DNA from: Strobilurus pachycystidiatus
Taxonomy: Eukaryota; Basidiomycota; Agaricomycetes; Agaricales; Physalacriaceae
Assembly: GCA_019915135.1 (NCBI GenBank)
Contig: JAHLMK010000018.1
Coordinates: forward strand, 992,001-1,056,000
Reading direction: 5' to 3'
Length of the DNA: 64,000 nucleotides
Part shown: in pieces, positions 14,449 to 25,799 of the stretch
How positions within the stretch are numbered: the first letter of the stretch is position 1
How the letters are laid out: every line of letters starts with the position of its first letter
Notes under the pieces: model-generated
The model's input: only the letters and a program-made list of their open reading frames with translations
Database searches by the model: none
Told to the model about the DNA's origin: nothing
Translations under genes and position numbers: made by a program

Positions 14449-15723
14449 ATGTCTTCAACACGCTCCGATTGGTGGCAGGATGAGGAGGAATCAACATGGC
14501 CACAGTCCCGGTTTGCCACAAGCAATATCCGACAGAGCACGAAGGAGTTGTCTGATGACTTGGAAGGTAGCGCTCATGGAACGCCTGCTCCATCATCCAC
14601 CCTATACGTATGGTTGTTGATCTCGGCCTTCTTTTGTACTTGTTTGACGCTTCTCCAGGCCTCTCATCTTCAGTCTGCTGCACCTCCCTCATCAAGTTCC
14701 AATATCATCTCGCGGAAGGGGGATCGATCGTCACTGCCACCTCAGTCGAGGAGCAGGACCTCTCAGAGGAATGCAACCGCGCCAAGCACTGGTGCGAATG
14801 TTGGTGACTTGATCATTCAGTCAACCGATTCCGTCTCCTTCACCGTCCATCAGACGGTCCTCCTCGCCGCCTCGACCAACAATTTCAACAGATTACTGCC
14901 GCCCAGGATGGCTCCGACCTCTTCCTTACCTCGTATCTCAGTATACGATGGCTCTGTGGTCATGTATCTGATCCTCGATGCCATCTATACGTCCTCCGCG
15001 GCCAGCCACTTCGTCCCGCCGCGCAATCTCGATGGGGACTCGGTGGTCACCATGGAGTCGCTGTCCGAAGCCGTCGGGCGCTTGTCGGCATACGGTCTTC
15101 GAACGAGCGTCGCTACCACGGCTTTGAGCGTTCTTTATAAGCGATTATGCGACACGATCCCCCAGCATCCTATGTGGGTCTTTTCGCTCGCTGCGCATCA
15201 TGGGCTCGAAGATCTTTGTGTGCAAGCTTCGAGTCATCTTCTATCGCCCTCTATCATTCAGGTGACATCTGCAGAGCGACAATATATTGGCGCCAAATAT
15301 TATGACCGCCTCGTCGCTCTACACAATGATCGTCTCGAAGCTCTCAAGGCCATCCTCTCACGACCGCCCACCCAACACATGGCCAACCTTTTGTGTGGGG
15401 AGGACAACCAGAACGACGTGGTCCAACAATGGGAGGAAAGTGTTACGCTTGTACTGGAGGAAGCGACACCTTGTTTGTGTCGAGCATGGCTTGTTGTTGT
15501 TGGTTGAATGCTGACGCTGCCATCTAGATCTCTCTCCTCCCCATCTCGTTAACCTCATGAAGGCATATACCCAAAGGCAACAGATCGATTGCTCCGAGTG
15601 CCTGTACAATATCACTGTCAGGGTGTCAGAAGTAGGTAAACAATGGGCGAGTGTCCGAGTATGTTCTTCGAGCGGTTTATCATTATGTGATTCAGCTGAC
15701 CAATTTCCAAGTGCACCATTTGA
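14449..15723 (+). CDS. BTB/POZ-like domain protein (basidiomycete type)
   Basis: The likely start is the ATG at 14449 (MSSTRSDWWQDEEES). An intron at 14608-14658 is probable. The BTB-like core begins at GDLIIQSTDSVSFTVHQTVL (the strand 'D-hhhx-S-D-x-V-x-FxVH' pattern), continues through NNFNRLLPP and VYDGSVVMYLILDAIY, and is followed by helical repeats (LSEAVGRLSAYGL, FSLAAHHGLEDLCVQASSHL). A further exon reads ISPPHLVNLMKAYTQRQQID with a Cys pair (SECLYN), and a last intron at 15659-15711 leads to the four-codon end CTI-stop. The donor of the intron before 15527 is not clear: no good GT site gives the right phase. Such proteins are abundant in Agaricomycetes and may act as adaptors; the actual role is unknown. 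Confidence 0.75.
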
Positions 15724-16177
15724 AAACATTCTCATTCGAGTATTCATGAAGAACGGGTGTCCGAGTCGTAGTGTGATCACTTTGTACATATGGGTCTTTG
15801 ACCGTTTTTCTCCAGCAGAATGAAGCCTTTTTTGACCTGAGCGTTTGGTGCGAACAGCCTGTAGGATACGGCACATCTTTCCTCTCAACCAACCCCTTTC
15901 TCTCAACCAAAATGTCCTTTTGAAAAGGCAATAATATGACAACTTCAATGTCGTCAACGATGACAGGAAGTCGGCGTGGGTGCATATGTAGACTCATATT
16001 GACCGAAGACAAACGTACTACATGTCGGCCCTATAGTGAAAGCACTGCCGACTAGATGAAAGTCATCATACGAGTAAGTATGAGCGATCCGACCGTTGAC
16101 AGGGTGTTCTGGAGGGAAACTGGCCTTGAAAAGATGGCAGTCAAATTTCTGTGGAGTGGACGGGCTCCCTTTCTGTC
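15724..16177. other. Intergenic stretch before tRNA-Val copy 2
   Basis: No coding exon was recognised. It holds the 3' flank of the BTB-like gene and the 5' flank of the tRNA. Plus-strand frames are short and unrelated to known proteins. Confidence 0.45.
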
Positions 16178-16251
16178 GGTTCGATGGCGTAGTTGGTTAT
16201 CGCATCTGTCTAACACACAGAAGGTCCTCAGTTCGAGCCTGGGTCGAATCA
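16178..16251 (+). tRNA. tRNA-Val (anticodon AAC), copy 2
   Basis: All 74 nt are identical to the copy at 5334-5407: the same acceptor stem, TCTGT/ACAGA anticodon stem, AAC anticodon and T arm. It is followed by a run of five T. The upstream flanks of the two copies do not match, and the downstream flanks resemble each other only weakly beyond the T run. Confidence 0.93.
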
Positions 16252-17284
16252 TTTTTGCTTCTTCGGGAAAGTAGTGTGGCCGCCTGTGGCGTGAGATTCA
16301 AATTTAAATAATAAATTTGAGATTTGACTCCGAATTTGTTGTTGGCGTGCCAGCTCGCGACCTGCGGAGGTGTATGCAGGCAATGTCGCACTGGCTCGTG
16401 ATTACCAACCTTCTCGCCTGAGCCCAGGCTGTGTTCGAGGTCGGAAGGCTCTCGGAACGCTAGGCCAGCGGAAAAATGGTCACTGATAATCATACATGGA
16501 ACAAGCAAGCTCGGGCATGATTCAGGGACAGGGCAACCAAGAAGGGCGAAGCAGGTTGGAAGGCACGAAGCATGCGTGGCTGTGTACTTCGAATGCCGTT
16601 AGCACCGGGTACCGGCTTCTTAGGGCTATCGAAGTGGCGCACCTGCCAGTGGTATGCACCGATAATCGTGCGACAAGGACCGCCCTGGTATAGTAAGAGT
16701 CTGGTCATGATGCAGAAGCGCATTTATATGCAGTCTGTATGCTGCCTCAGCTGAGGCTTAGCATCACATACGACTGACGATTTGGACACTGGCCGTTCTA
16801 TTGTCCTTCTGGACCCACTTCCAAGAATTATTGTCTTGGTAAACAATAAGGCTAGTTGTTCTATTGTGGTGACAACCATTTCCTTGCCCACAACATGTGC
16901 CCACAAGGCCGCTTCCCAGGCCTGACGCGCGACGCGACGAGACTTAATTGTCGTGATTGCAGGGCCACAAATTGTTGAAGTGAGGTGCAGAAGAGACCTC
17001 GACTGACCGTCTGTCAATGTGCGCACTGACGATCGAGATAGACTGAGATGTGTATGTATGCATTAGACGAATCTGTACAAGGGCTAGCCGGGCGGTCGTT
17101 GTGAGAGAGTTCCGGATCCGCGCCGTTTCTCTGGAAACTGCAACTGCAGGGTCAATAGGACCGGCAACCCCATCTGGGTCCTGACTAAGCATCGCGTCTA
17201 ATAAACAAAGGGAACTCGCTCTTAACGGTTAACCACGAACCACCACGACCATCCCCCAGTCCATCCCAAGCAGAACAATCCACA
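16252..17284. other. Intergenic stretch
   Basis: No coding exon was recognised on either strand. The AT-rich segment near 16300-16335 (with ATTTAAATAATAAATTT) stands out from its surroundings. The right end is the 5' region of the gene starting at 17285. Confidence 0.45.
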
Positions 17285-17947
17285 ATGTCTATTTTACCCT
17301 TACTCGAGCTCGACGAGGGCGTCGTCTTCGCCCTCAGCAATTTCGACTTTGCCGGTGAAGTTGTCGCTGCGCCACCTACGCCGCGCTTCGACCAGCAGCC
17401 GCTCTCCTCCCCCCGCGAGAGCGCCCGCCAGCTGGAAGACTCTGAGCCTCCGTCAACACCCAGATCCGCGGCAATGTCGCTCATGAACTTGGACGACGAT
17501 GACGAGCTGCCAGCGCCAGTGCCCATCGCGGTAGTGCGGCGCATGCCCAGTGAAGCGCGAGGTCTCGGGCAGAACGCGCCGCCTCCTCTGCGGCCCTCCT
17601 TCGGCAAGGAGAATTTGGTGCTGGTCGACTCTGTGCCGCTTCCAGGCTTCCTTCTCTGGAGGCAATCAACAAGGCCGTCATCTCTGCGCAGTACGTCAAC
17701 TGTGGCGCTCCATCGCTGCGTTTTTTGATTATTCACTTTAGGCAATGTTCGGAGCCGTACCTCCACCTTACGACCTGCCTCGCCCAAGACCAAGCCAGGT
17801 CCGCTGTCCCGAGCACCAAACAGTGAGCATCCGCCGCCGACCATAAGTACGCGATGGCTGACAACATGTATAGGTCGCTCCCAAGCCCTCCATAATATAT
17901 CCCATCCTCCCTCACCCCTCAGTCCGAGGTTCAACCTCCACCACTGA
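17285..17947 (+). CDS. Small Ser/Pro-rich protein of unknown function
   Basis: Three exons (17285-17690, 17742-17822, 17874-17947) join in phase to give 186 residues. Introns are 51 nt each, with donors GTACGT and GTGAGC and acceptors TTTAG and TATAG. The N terminus MSILPLLELDEGVVFALSNFDF is followed by Pro/Ser-rich sequence with TPR and SPR motifs, an acidic patch LDDDDEL and a basic, Ser/Pro-rich end (HNISHPPSPLSPRF). SP/TP motifs suggest phosphorylation by proline-directed kinases, which is inference only. Near the end of exon 1 another frame reads SRLPSLEAINKAVISAQ, more protein-like than the in-frame sequence. A small indel or an unrecognised splice there is possible. Confidence 0.6.
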
Positions 17948-19302
17948 TCACGACTTCACGCCCTATGCCCACATCTCACTTCTGTCCTTGTTGTCGTTGT
18001 ATCATTGTACTTACGTTCTCGAATTGCTCATTCTAAACCCCGGTTATAATTACTCCTACTTATCGCGCTCTTGTCTTTTCTCACCGAACAGTATTGAGGG
18101 TTAATCGTCTTCTTTGTATAAATAGATGTCATCGTTTACGAATACATAGCTTGCTGGATATAAACAGCACGTCGAAGGCCTGACCGGAGACCCTTTCCCG
18201 TGAATGCTTCAGATGTTCATTGCTGATGATCACGGGTCCACACTCCCGACATTCATGCTACGACTCGTGCACGTTTTCGATCCGAGCAATCCCAACCTCG
18301 TTCTGTTCTCACATCTACTCCTTGCTTCGGTACCGAAGCCCGGGCTGTGTTGGATCTATCTGCGCCACACTCATCCGCTCCTCTGAACAGGGTGTTTGCC
18401 TGGTCTCAGTCTGTGACACATCTGGATCTGATCAACCTTTCTATGTGCAATTTGTATCCCTGTATCTCCCATCTGTTGCTTTGTCCATCCGTCTTCCGCG
18501 CTGATGTGTGATTATAATGGATAGAGTTCGCCGGCTGCTAGTTTCATTCTCTCAGTAAAGAGAGAATCTGACACTCAGAGATCCGGGGCAACAGATGCAA
18601 CGATGATCTCTGAATATTTTTTGCATCTCTGATTTCAACTTTGGATCTCGCCCCAGATCATCAGATGCCACTGGCCCTCGGCCTTCGTGTTGATTGTGTA
18701 TATCATTATGGGCATTACATCATATCTCCAGGCCTCTATCTGAATTGCCGGGTGCGGTAGTTGGGCCCGGCCGCGGGGTCTGCACATATACGGCGTAGAT
18801 GTGTCTTTAAGAAGCCTTGTGGCGTTCCAGTTGAGGCTATGTTGATAGATATGCCGATCCACACACCTCATGAGTCCTTGCTTCTTCCCAGCTCTGCTAC
18901 CCACAGGTTGAAGGATATGACACTGGTAGGAAACCTTTTCACTTTCTCCCTTTGCAACTGCATATCAGGCACAGAACTGATACCTATCGGGTGCATTCTC
19001 AGTGCCCAGGATTAGACAAAGAACTTACTCTCTTTAGCACAGTGATGTATCCTGCAACCATTTCAACTTCACACCCTCCATGAATGTTCAAGGCTAGCAT
19101 TTTAATATGCATTCTTGGGGCTGAAAATGCATCACTCCCTTTAGTGTTTCAGTTCTGACCTTCATAGTTATCTGGTGTCCATAAGGTTTAAAACACATCA
19201 TATCCCATGAGACGGCCTCAGTTCAACTTTTGCAAGTAGTTGCAGCTGAGTGCTTGGTCAACCCATTCACACTTTCACCAGTCCCAGGGGCTCATCTCAG
19301 CA
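17948..19302. other. Intergenic, AT-richer stretch
   Basis: No coding exon was recognised. From about 18500 rightwards the DNA is visibly AT-richer than the flanks and includes a perfect 8-bp hairpin at 18546-18567. The right end should hold the promoter, and perhaps a missed 5' exon, of the F-box gene. Confidence 0.45.
18546..18567. other. Perfect 8-bp hairpin
   Basis: ATTCTCTC and GAGAGAAT flank the 6-nt loop AGTAAA. No T run follows and no gene ends next to it, so this could be chance, a small inverted repeat or the tip of a transcript fold. Confidence 0.35.
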
Positions 19303-20442
19303 ATGCACTCCTTCCCCATTGAGATACTCAGCGAGATCTTTCAATGGTACTGCGCCGAGGTAGACTATGCTGTCTTTGACATATGCACCGGCCCTTGGGC
19401 TTTAAGCTATGTATGTCAGTCCTGGAGGAATATTGTCCTATCCTTACCCTCTCTGTGGTCTCATCTCCGCTTTCATCAGAATGATGCCATGCCTCTTGGG
19501 TGGGCGGATCTGTTCACAACAAGGATTGAGCGCACACAAAACCATCCCCTTTCAATCTATATCTCTATAGGGGAAGCCAAAGACTTGGATGGGAGGCTTC
19601 ATCTGCTTCTTCAAAGTATGCAACAGATACTTTCCCGATGTCATTCTCTCCGTCTGACACTTGATGGTGGTCTCATGGAAGAGATGACAATTCCCAGAGA
19701 AGGATTACCTCTACTCTCTTCGCTCATGCTCAGTGGCATACCCTTCTCATTCAATCAATTTTCCCGTGCTTTACTGCATGCACCGCAACTTCGGTCTGTG
19801 GAGTTCAGTGACTATGACCTACTTACCCACCAGCCTACCTACGGCAATATTCCCCCCCTCCCGTATTCCCAGTTGCATAGTGTGACACTTGCACCATGGT
19901 CGTCCAAATTTGTGGTAGATGAGGCTCATAGATTTTTGGCTCTGAGTCCACATTTGACCTCTCTCACAACGGAATACCATTTACTGGATCAGGATATAGA
20001 TTTTGGAGAGCAAACAGAGACTCAGACACTGATAGTGTCCTCTCTTCATCACCTCTCAATCAAGTCATGCAGCTCCCCAAGGGAGCTTAGTTTCAATGCC
20101 CCACTATTGGAGGACTTGACTGTCCTGTGGATTGAAAACCTCCAACCAGTCTTGGACTTTCTAAAACGCTCACAATGCCCATTGAAGCGTCTCCACATCC
20201 ATTCTCCAAGAACTTCCACTCTGGTTGCGGTAATTCCAGAAATTCTCGAGCTCATTCCATCAGTGAACGTGGTATCCGTGAATTATAGCTCTCACAACCT
20301 CCCAGTGAACGCTGACTCAAGTGTTGAGCAGGACTTTCAAGAGCTCATAGGGAAGATTGATAGCAGACTTCTCAAAGGATTACCACATTTGAGGTCATTG
20401 TCCGTAGACTTTGGAGGTTTGCGGAAACATCAGATTGTTTGA
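19303..20442 (+). CDS. F-box-like domain protein
   Basis: Intronless 379-residue frame from the ATG at 19303; the open frame extends a little upstream without an ATG. It begins with an F-box-like helix pair: FPIEILSEIFQWYCAEVDY, then LSYVCQSWRNIVLSLPSLWS, the consensus of the basidiomycete F-box family (LPxEILxxIF ... VCxxWRxIALSxPxLWS). Leucine-rich repeat-like segments follow (LRSVEFSDYDLL, LHSVTLAPW, LEDLTVLWIENLQ, LKRLHIHSP, LRSLSVDFGGL). F-box proteins bind Skp1 and recruit targets to SCF ubiquitin ligases. Homologues often have a longer N terminus, so a short upstream exon may be missing. Base composition is AT-richer than the other genes here. Confidence 0.82.
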   Translation: MHSFPIEILSEIFQWYCAEVDYAVFDICTGPWALSYVCQSWRNIVLSLPSLWSHLRFHQNDAMPLGWADLFTTRIERTQNHPLSIYISIGEAKDLDGRLHLLLQSMQQILSRCHSLRLTLDGGLMEEMTIPREGLPLLSSLMLSGIPFSFNQFSRALLHAPQLRSVEFSDYDLLTHQPTYGNIPPLPYSQLHSVTLAPWSSKFVVDEAHRFLALSPHLTSLTTEYHLLDQDIDFGEQTETQTLIVSSLHHLSIKSCSSPRELSFNAPLLEDLTVLWIENLQPVLDFLKRSQCPLKRLHIHSPRTSTLVAVIPEILELIPSVNVVSVNYSSHNLPVNADSSVEQDFQELIGKIDSRLLKGLPHLRSLSVDFGGLRKHQIV

Positions 20443-20916
20443 TTTTTGGCAGTCAAACTGCATCACGGGGTACACTGGTGACTGGACCTCTTCGTATTAT
20501 CTCTTACTTGCACTGTTTAGTCTGGAATACATATACATACTGTATAGATTGTATTAACCCTGTAGAAGTCCCTCAACTAAATGATACTTTTGATGTTGTC
20601 TTTGTCTTCTGGTATCGGCACTAGGACCTTGACAGTCAGAGTGACCCGTGGTGACGTGGATCAGTGCTCAAAATTGTGCTCCATCAAAGGATGCCGTTAC
20701 GGGTAATTCAGGTCTCTCGACAGTATCTGACGAGTGTCCCGATCTTTGTGACTTCAAGGAACCGCTACTATTCATCATCCTAACTTCAAGGCGACCTTCT
20801 CATCATACACAATCAACTCACAATTATAAGCCCTAGTGGTCTAATCCCATTCCCCAAAGGAAGTGTCACCGTTGATCGCATTTCTCGGACTACAATTACA
20901 GCTATGGTGCAATGAG
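20443..20916. other. Intergenic between convergent genes
   Basis: This lies between the F-box stop and the beta-galactosidase stop on the other strand. No coding exon is visible; it presumably carries the two 3' UTRs. Confidence 0.5.
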
Positions 20917-23900
20917 TCAAAGTGGCGCTACATACTTCTCTGCTGGTCTATCCTTCTTCTGTTCGGCGTAGTCCGGAGTCTCATAATCCTTGAATTTGAG
21001 CGACGTTGAGAAGATACCATCCGATGTGAGTGCCAAGCCCGCAATGGTCGCCCCAGCCCCGTCGAGCGACCATAAGGACAGCGCCAACGTGTTTTGTGAC
21101 GATTTGCGTAGAATGCTGGCAGACTTTCAGAATACTATGCTGAGGAAGGAGGTCGGGCTCACCTGGCGGGAAGAACGAAGGCAGTCTGAGGTCTGGAAAA
21201 ACATCAGCTCGGTGCCCAAAGGGTTGAGACAGAACCTACCCGATGTTGTTGAAATACTTCCCGACCTGCCACCCATTGAGGTAGATTTGGACTCGGAACT
21301 TGGATGTTACAGCGCTCGGTGTTATAGAAAGTCGAATCGGGAAGTCGATGCCATCCGGAACCGCCTGCGAAACAGTCAGGCCTAGGATACTGAGACGCCT
21401 TACGACGCCAAACGTACTAAGTCAAAAGTTGTCCGATAGAAGTTGATTCCAGAGCTTGCAATTCCGTCCAAGGGAGAGGCAGAAGACCAGTCACTGTCTG
21501 GATATCCCGGGAGATGCGCACCAATGCGCTCTGCGTACAGTCCGCCTTCGTTGAGATAACCTCGCCAGGTGTCGGGGGCACCTGCTGCTCCGCCTTGGTT
21601 GCCCTGTAGGCGCCATGAGGTTATAGTGGTGTTACCGCCTTGTAGTGCGTATCCTCGAATGCCACGAGGTTCCTTTCCGCCATTAGCTGTCGACGAGTCA
21701 GCGATCCAACGGCAGGAACAGGCATGTGAGACTGACAATTCGTTTCTGTTATGCTGGCAGAGTCGATTAGAATCAGCTTGTGTCTGAGATTTGACTGTTT
21801 GCCGAATTACTCACCCAGTGTGATCTAGCCATCAAGTAAGTATCAAACAGCTCTCAAAGAGATGAGACCGGCATACCTTGAACAACCAGGAGAACGTTAT
21901 CGCTACCCACGCGCAACGTATTGTTGGGTATTTGCCACACGTCTTCCGAAAGGCTGACGGTCGCATTGCCCTGACCGGAACCAAGGAAGACACCGTTCAG
22001 CCATGCGGTATACCCACCGGCGAATCCGTATTGTACAGCTAATTGTACGGCGGTCTCTTGTCCGGATGCGTTGAAATGTCCTCTGTAAATGAGGTTTCCC
22101 CCATAGAATCTGGAATGACTAAGCATACTGGTCGAGAACTAGGCGGAAGGGAGATACCCATATTGCTGTGAATAGAGAACATATTCGCTGCCGTACAAAG
22201 GTGGCAGATTGGTGTACTGGAAACAGAGTTGTCATCGATTGAGACCGGAGACAAGATAGTCTGATATAGGCGTACATTCGTCGATGTGAGGTCGGCTAGA
22301 ACGAAATCAGAGTCATCAAAGTCCAACGCGAGCTCAGGCAGGCTAGTAGATTGTATTCAGTTCCGCCTAATAGCATAGAATGCGGCCAGCATTTACCTGC
22401 TTGACGCTTTCCACTCCAGATCTGCGAGAGACGGCAGACTTATGCTCGGTACGTCGCTCTCCAGTGTACCAACAAAAGAGCCTCGGTTTGAGGCCGAGAT
22501 TGTCACGCTCTGGCCATTCCATTCCAACTCGGAGACAGCCGCAGGCGCGATGAACTCAATGGGCGTTGTTCCGTTGAGGTCTCCAGTCTGTTCAAGTGTT
22601 ACTTCGTTCCCGCCAAGAGAAATACAGAGCATACCAAGGAAAGTGTCTGCCCATCGATAGAAGCCGTACGTAGCACGTATGGCCCGCTGACGAGTACTCT
22701 GCACGACAGGAATCTATGAGCGCACAGGTAGGAGGAGGAGCGTAGGAAGCAACCGACGTCTCGTTAGTTCCGACAGAGAAGAACTCTCCGAATTCGCCCT
22801 CGCCCGCAATGATTGGTGCATGCCACTGGAACGCTGTTCCCTTGTCCAGTAACACAAGTACGATTCCGTCCACGTTGACGAATTGAGAGCCATCGAGCGT
22901 GTAACTGAGAGTCAAGACCCCATCGGCAAACGTGCTGTTCACATTGTCCGCTGCGACTGTCGGTGAGGTCTCGAATAGTAGGGCAGTCTCTCCGGCTTGA
23001 CCCGCAGGAGCGTAAAGGACAAGGTAGTCGACATCGTCGATACTAGTCCACCAAGAATGAGAAGTATGGCGAGGAAGGGATAAAGAAAACTCACGTAGTC
23101 CATGTCATGATTCTGAAGATTTGCGTTAATGTCAAGTAACTGTGAAGCAGTTATCCGCAACTCACTCTGCAGTCGAATACAGAATTGTGGTTGCGCTCTT
23201 CCCGAATACGTAGTCGGTGACGATTATCTTGCTCTGGCGACCGTCAAAGGTAAGCTGTCCAATCTGGGGTATGATCTTGATGCCTTGGGAGGTCGTGACA
23301 TTCAGCTGACTCGTCGTCAAAGCCGTTGAGCTGTAAAGATGGTCAATACTTTCAGAATTTTGGAGAGTGGAACGTACGTTGAGGTATCATGCCGGCTGAT
23401 GTAGAATGCGGCACCAGTATCGAGATTCCTCAGTTCGGAAGTATGAATGAGAGCGGAAGTGGTGTAGTTCGTCCCGTTCGCGAGAAGGTTCGAGCCAAGC
23501 AGATCTCGAGAGACACGTAGAAAGAGCCCTGAGATTGGGGTGATGAGACGATGCTACGTAGCGCATGAAGCGCTCGACAGACCTTGTAAGCGCATTTCAT
23601 TCATTTTTGTGTTGGCAATGCGGTTCTCGTTGATACCTACTCGAGAATTAGTCTTTTCTGTGGCTATCAGTGCTGAAACCGCTGACCTCCGCCATAATCG
23701 TATGAAGTGTAAGAGACCTTAGGTGATAGTTAAATCGTAGGCCTGAAGAGGTAACAAAGCGCTGACCGGTGCCGCAGTCTGGCCCCAGTTCGTTCCACCA
23801 AAGAGCATATAGATGCCTTGTTGAACGCTCAATTCCAGTTTGGTTCAACAAAACGAATATGATCGAACTTACTCAGAATTGTGGCAGTTTGGGCGCTAGA

Positions 23901-25403
23901 ACAGAGGGTTACAAAAGACAGTGAAAGAGACGTGAAGCAGACCCACTAATTCTCCTTGTAGAAGATCTCCTCTGCAGAGCTACTAGTCAGCCTCGTCGTC
24001 GTCTGGCCTGCTATTTATCGCACCAAAAGTAGCATCTGTCAGTCCACCGGGTTGAGCTGAATTGGTAGTGAGCCTGAATAGCGTCGATAGAAGAGTCAGA
24101 CGAACAGTACTTCTCATAGCCCGTTCCTCCAAAAGGTGTGACGGAACCCCACTGGAGCAGATAGCCACCGGCGAACTGTGTTCGAGCGTCAGCTGGTCGA
24201 ATCAAGGACAATGAGGAACAGACGAGCCTCAGCCAAACAAAGCGGATTGTTGGGTGCCACGGCCTCGTGTGCAGAGTAGTATATCGACTGAACTTGAGCC
24301 CAACTGTTAGCACCTTGTGGGTAAGAGTCACCACAATAAATGTCGACACGTCCAAGGCCCGGGCGATCAGGTGAGAAGTTCCTGTCAAAGGAAGTTGTGA
24401 GCTGACGCTAATATAGATGGAAGCATATCTCACCCAGCCTGTCCACTATGCTGATCGTTATGAGTAGTCGCTGCAATTGTAACACTATTAATCTTTGCGA
24501 TAGTAATGGAAGAACGTCGTACGAATGACGATGCCATTATCCCTATACAAGTCGATGATCGCTTGCATGTAAATATCATTGCCCGTGCTCTCGCTGTACT
24601 CGTTCTCCGCCTGAATGAGTATAACTATCGTTGCGCCAGGAATCAGTACACGAAACCCAATCTGGACGAGATTGAGGACACGCACTGGGGCCACCGTTCG
24701 TGATCTGGTTCTTGGCAATCAACTTGGTGATGCTTGTCAGGTAAGGCGTCCACGCTGATCGATTCGGAGGTGTCAGTGCCGCGACAAGATTATAACGGTT
24801 CGGTACAAACTTTCGGTGTAATTGGGGTTGTTGGTGCGAAGAGCGCCGGCGATGTTCCCTACCCAGCCGGGGAATCCTCCACCAGTTGTTTCCGCATCTT
24901 CGACGAGAAATGAGCCGACGGATGCTGATGACTGATCTAGACATACTGATGTACGGTCCGGGTCTGTGGAGAATCATCAGCCGGGTCATAGAAAATGCAC
25001 AATCAACGAACCTCGCAATCATCCACAAGCCGGCTGCCTTGCACTTGTCGATGAAAGCTTGGATATCACGATATGTGCCTTCTTGGAAATCGCCCTCGCC
25101 GCCATTCGTGTCCGGCGTGGGATAGTGTAGGGCCCAGTTGGTGTAGAACGACACGGTGTTGAAGCCATTCGCCTTGACCTTTTGGAAGATATCGGTCCAG
25201 ATGTCTGAGCTCCCAGGGATTCTCCATGGGTGAATTTCCGCGGATAGGATGAAGGTGCGTTGCCCGAAGATCGAGATAGAGTGTGAGTCCCAGGTCACAG
25301 CATCCGTCAGTCCGGTTGAATTCGCAGACACAAGCTGGATGCCCAGAAGAAAGAGATACAGGATACGCAGAAACCCTTTTGCTGGAAAACCGTCCGAAAG
25401 CAT
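20917..25403 (-). CDS. Secreted beta-galactosidase, glycoside hydrolase family 35
   Basis: Hydrolyses terminal beta-D-galactosyl residues of plant polysaccharides or oligosaccharides outside the cell. The start at 25403 gives a signal peptide (hydrophobic [17 protein letters not shown]). The GH35 barrel is clear: [42 protein letters not shown] and [15 protein letters not shown]. The acid/base Glu lies in LIQAENEYS and the nucleophile Glu in [13 protein letters not shown]. The jelly-roll domains follow ([34 protein letters not shown]). Three more exons beyond 21400 complete the C terminus: [13 protein letters not shown]...[25 protein letters not shown] and [17 protein letters not shown]...KYVAPL-stop at 20917. 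There are many introns of about 50 nt. The intron at 24227-24176, just after the nucleophile Glu codon, appears to be GC-AG. The gene looks intact. Confidence 0.94.
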
Positions 25404-25442
25404 GTTGCAGAGAGGATTTCCATGAAACTCCCATCCATGCTT

Positions 25443-25448
25443 CTTATA
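25443..25448 (-). promoter_or_regulatory. TATA-like element of the beta-galactosidase gene
   Basis: TATAAG on the minus strand, inside CTTATAAG, lies about 40 bp before the ATG at 25403. Position and sequence fit a TATA box with a short 5' UTR. It is inferred from sequence only. Confidence 0.4.
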
Positions 25449-25799
25449 AGGCCTTCTGAGGTGCTCGTGAGCGCGTTGTACGCGTCGGACCGCCCTTCGG
25501 TAAGATTCGTGGGGTCATTAAGGCATGTGCTCCCAGAAAGAGGCAAAATATCAGAGGTATCTCCGCTTTTGATGAGCGTAGATCTTCTGTACCATGCAAT
25601 TCAGTTGATAAGCGAGGTTTTGACCTTACAGCGGCGTCAGTGGAGCTTACCAAGCCTGAGTTCGACGAGAGTATAGGTGGAAAGCACCATAGCGCGTGTG
25701 AACAGGAACGAGTGCAAGAAGTTGAGGAAATGTGGTTTGAGGACAAGTGACTGACGAGCACGTGGCGGCAACGGGCCGACCCACAGCGCTGTCGACGTC

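Noticed and set aside
20990..21385. 131-codon plus-strand open frame
   Set aside because: It lacks an ATG at its start, and the opposite strand carries three well-joined exons of the beta-galactosidase C terminus with consensus splice sites.
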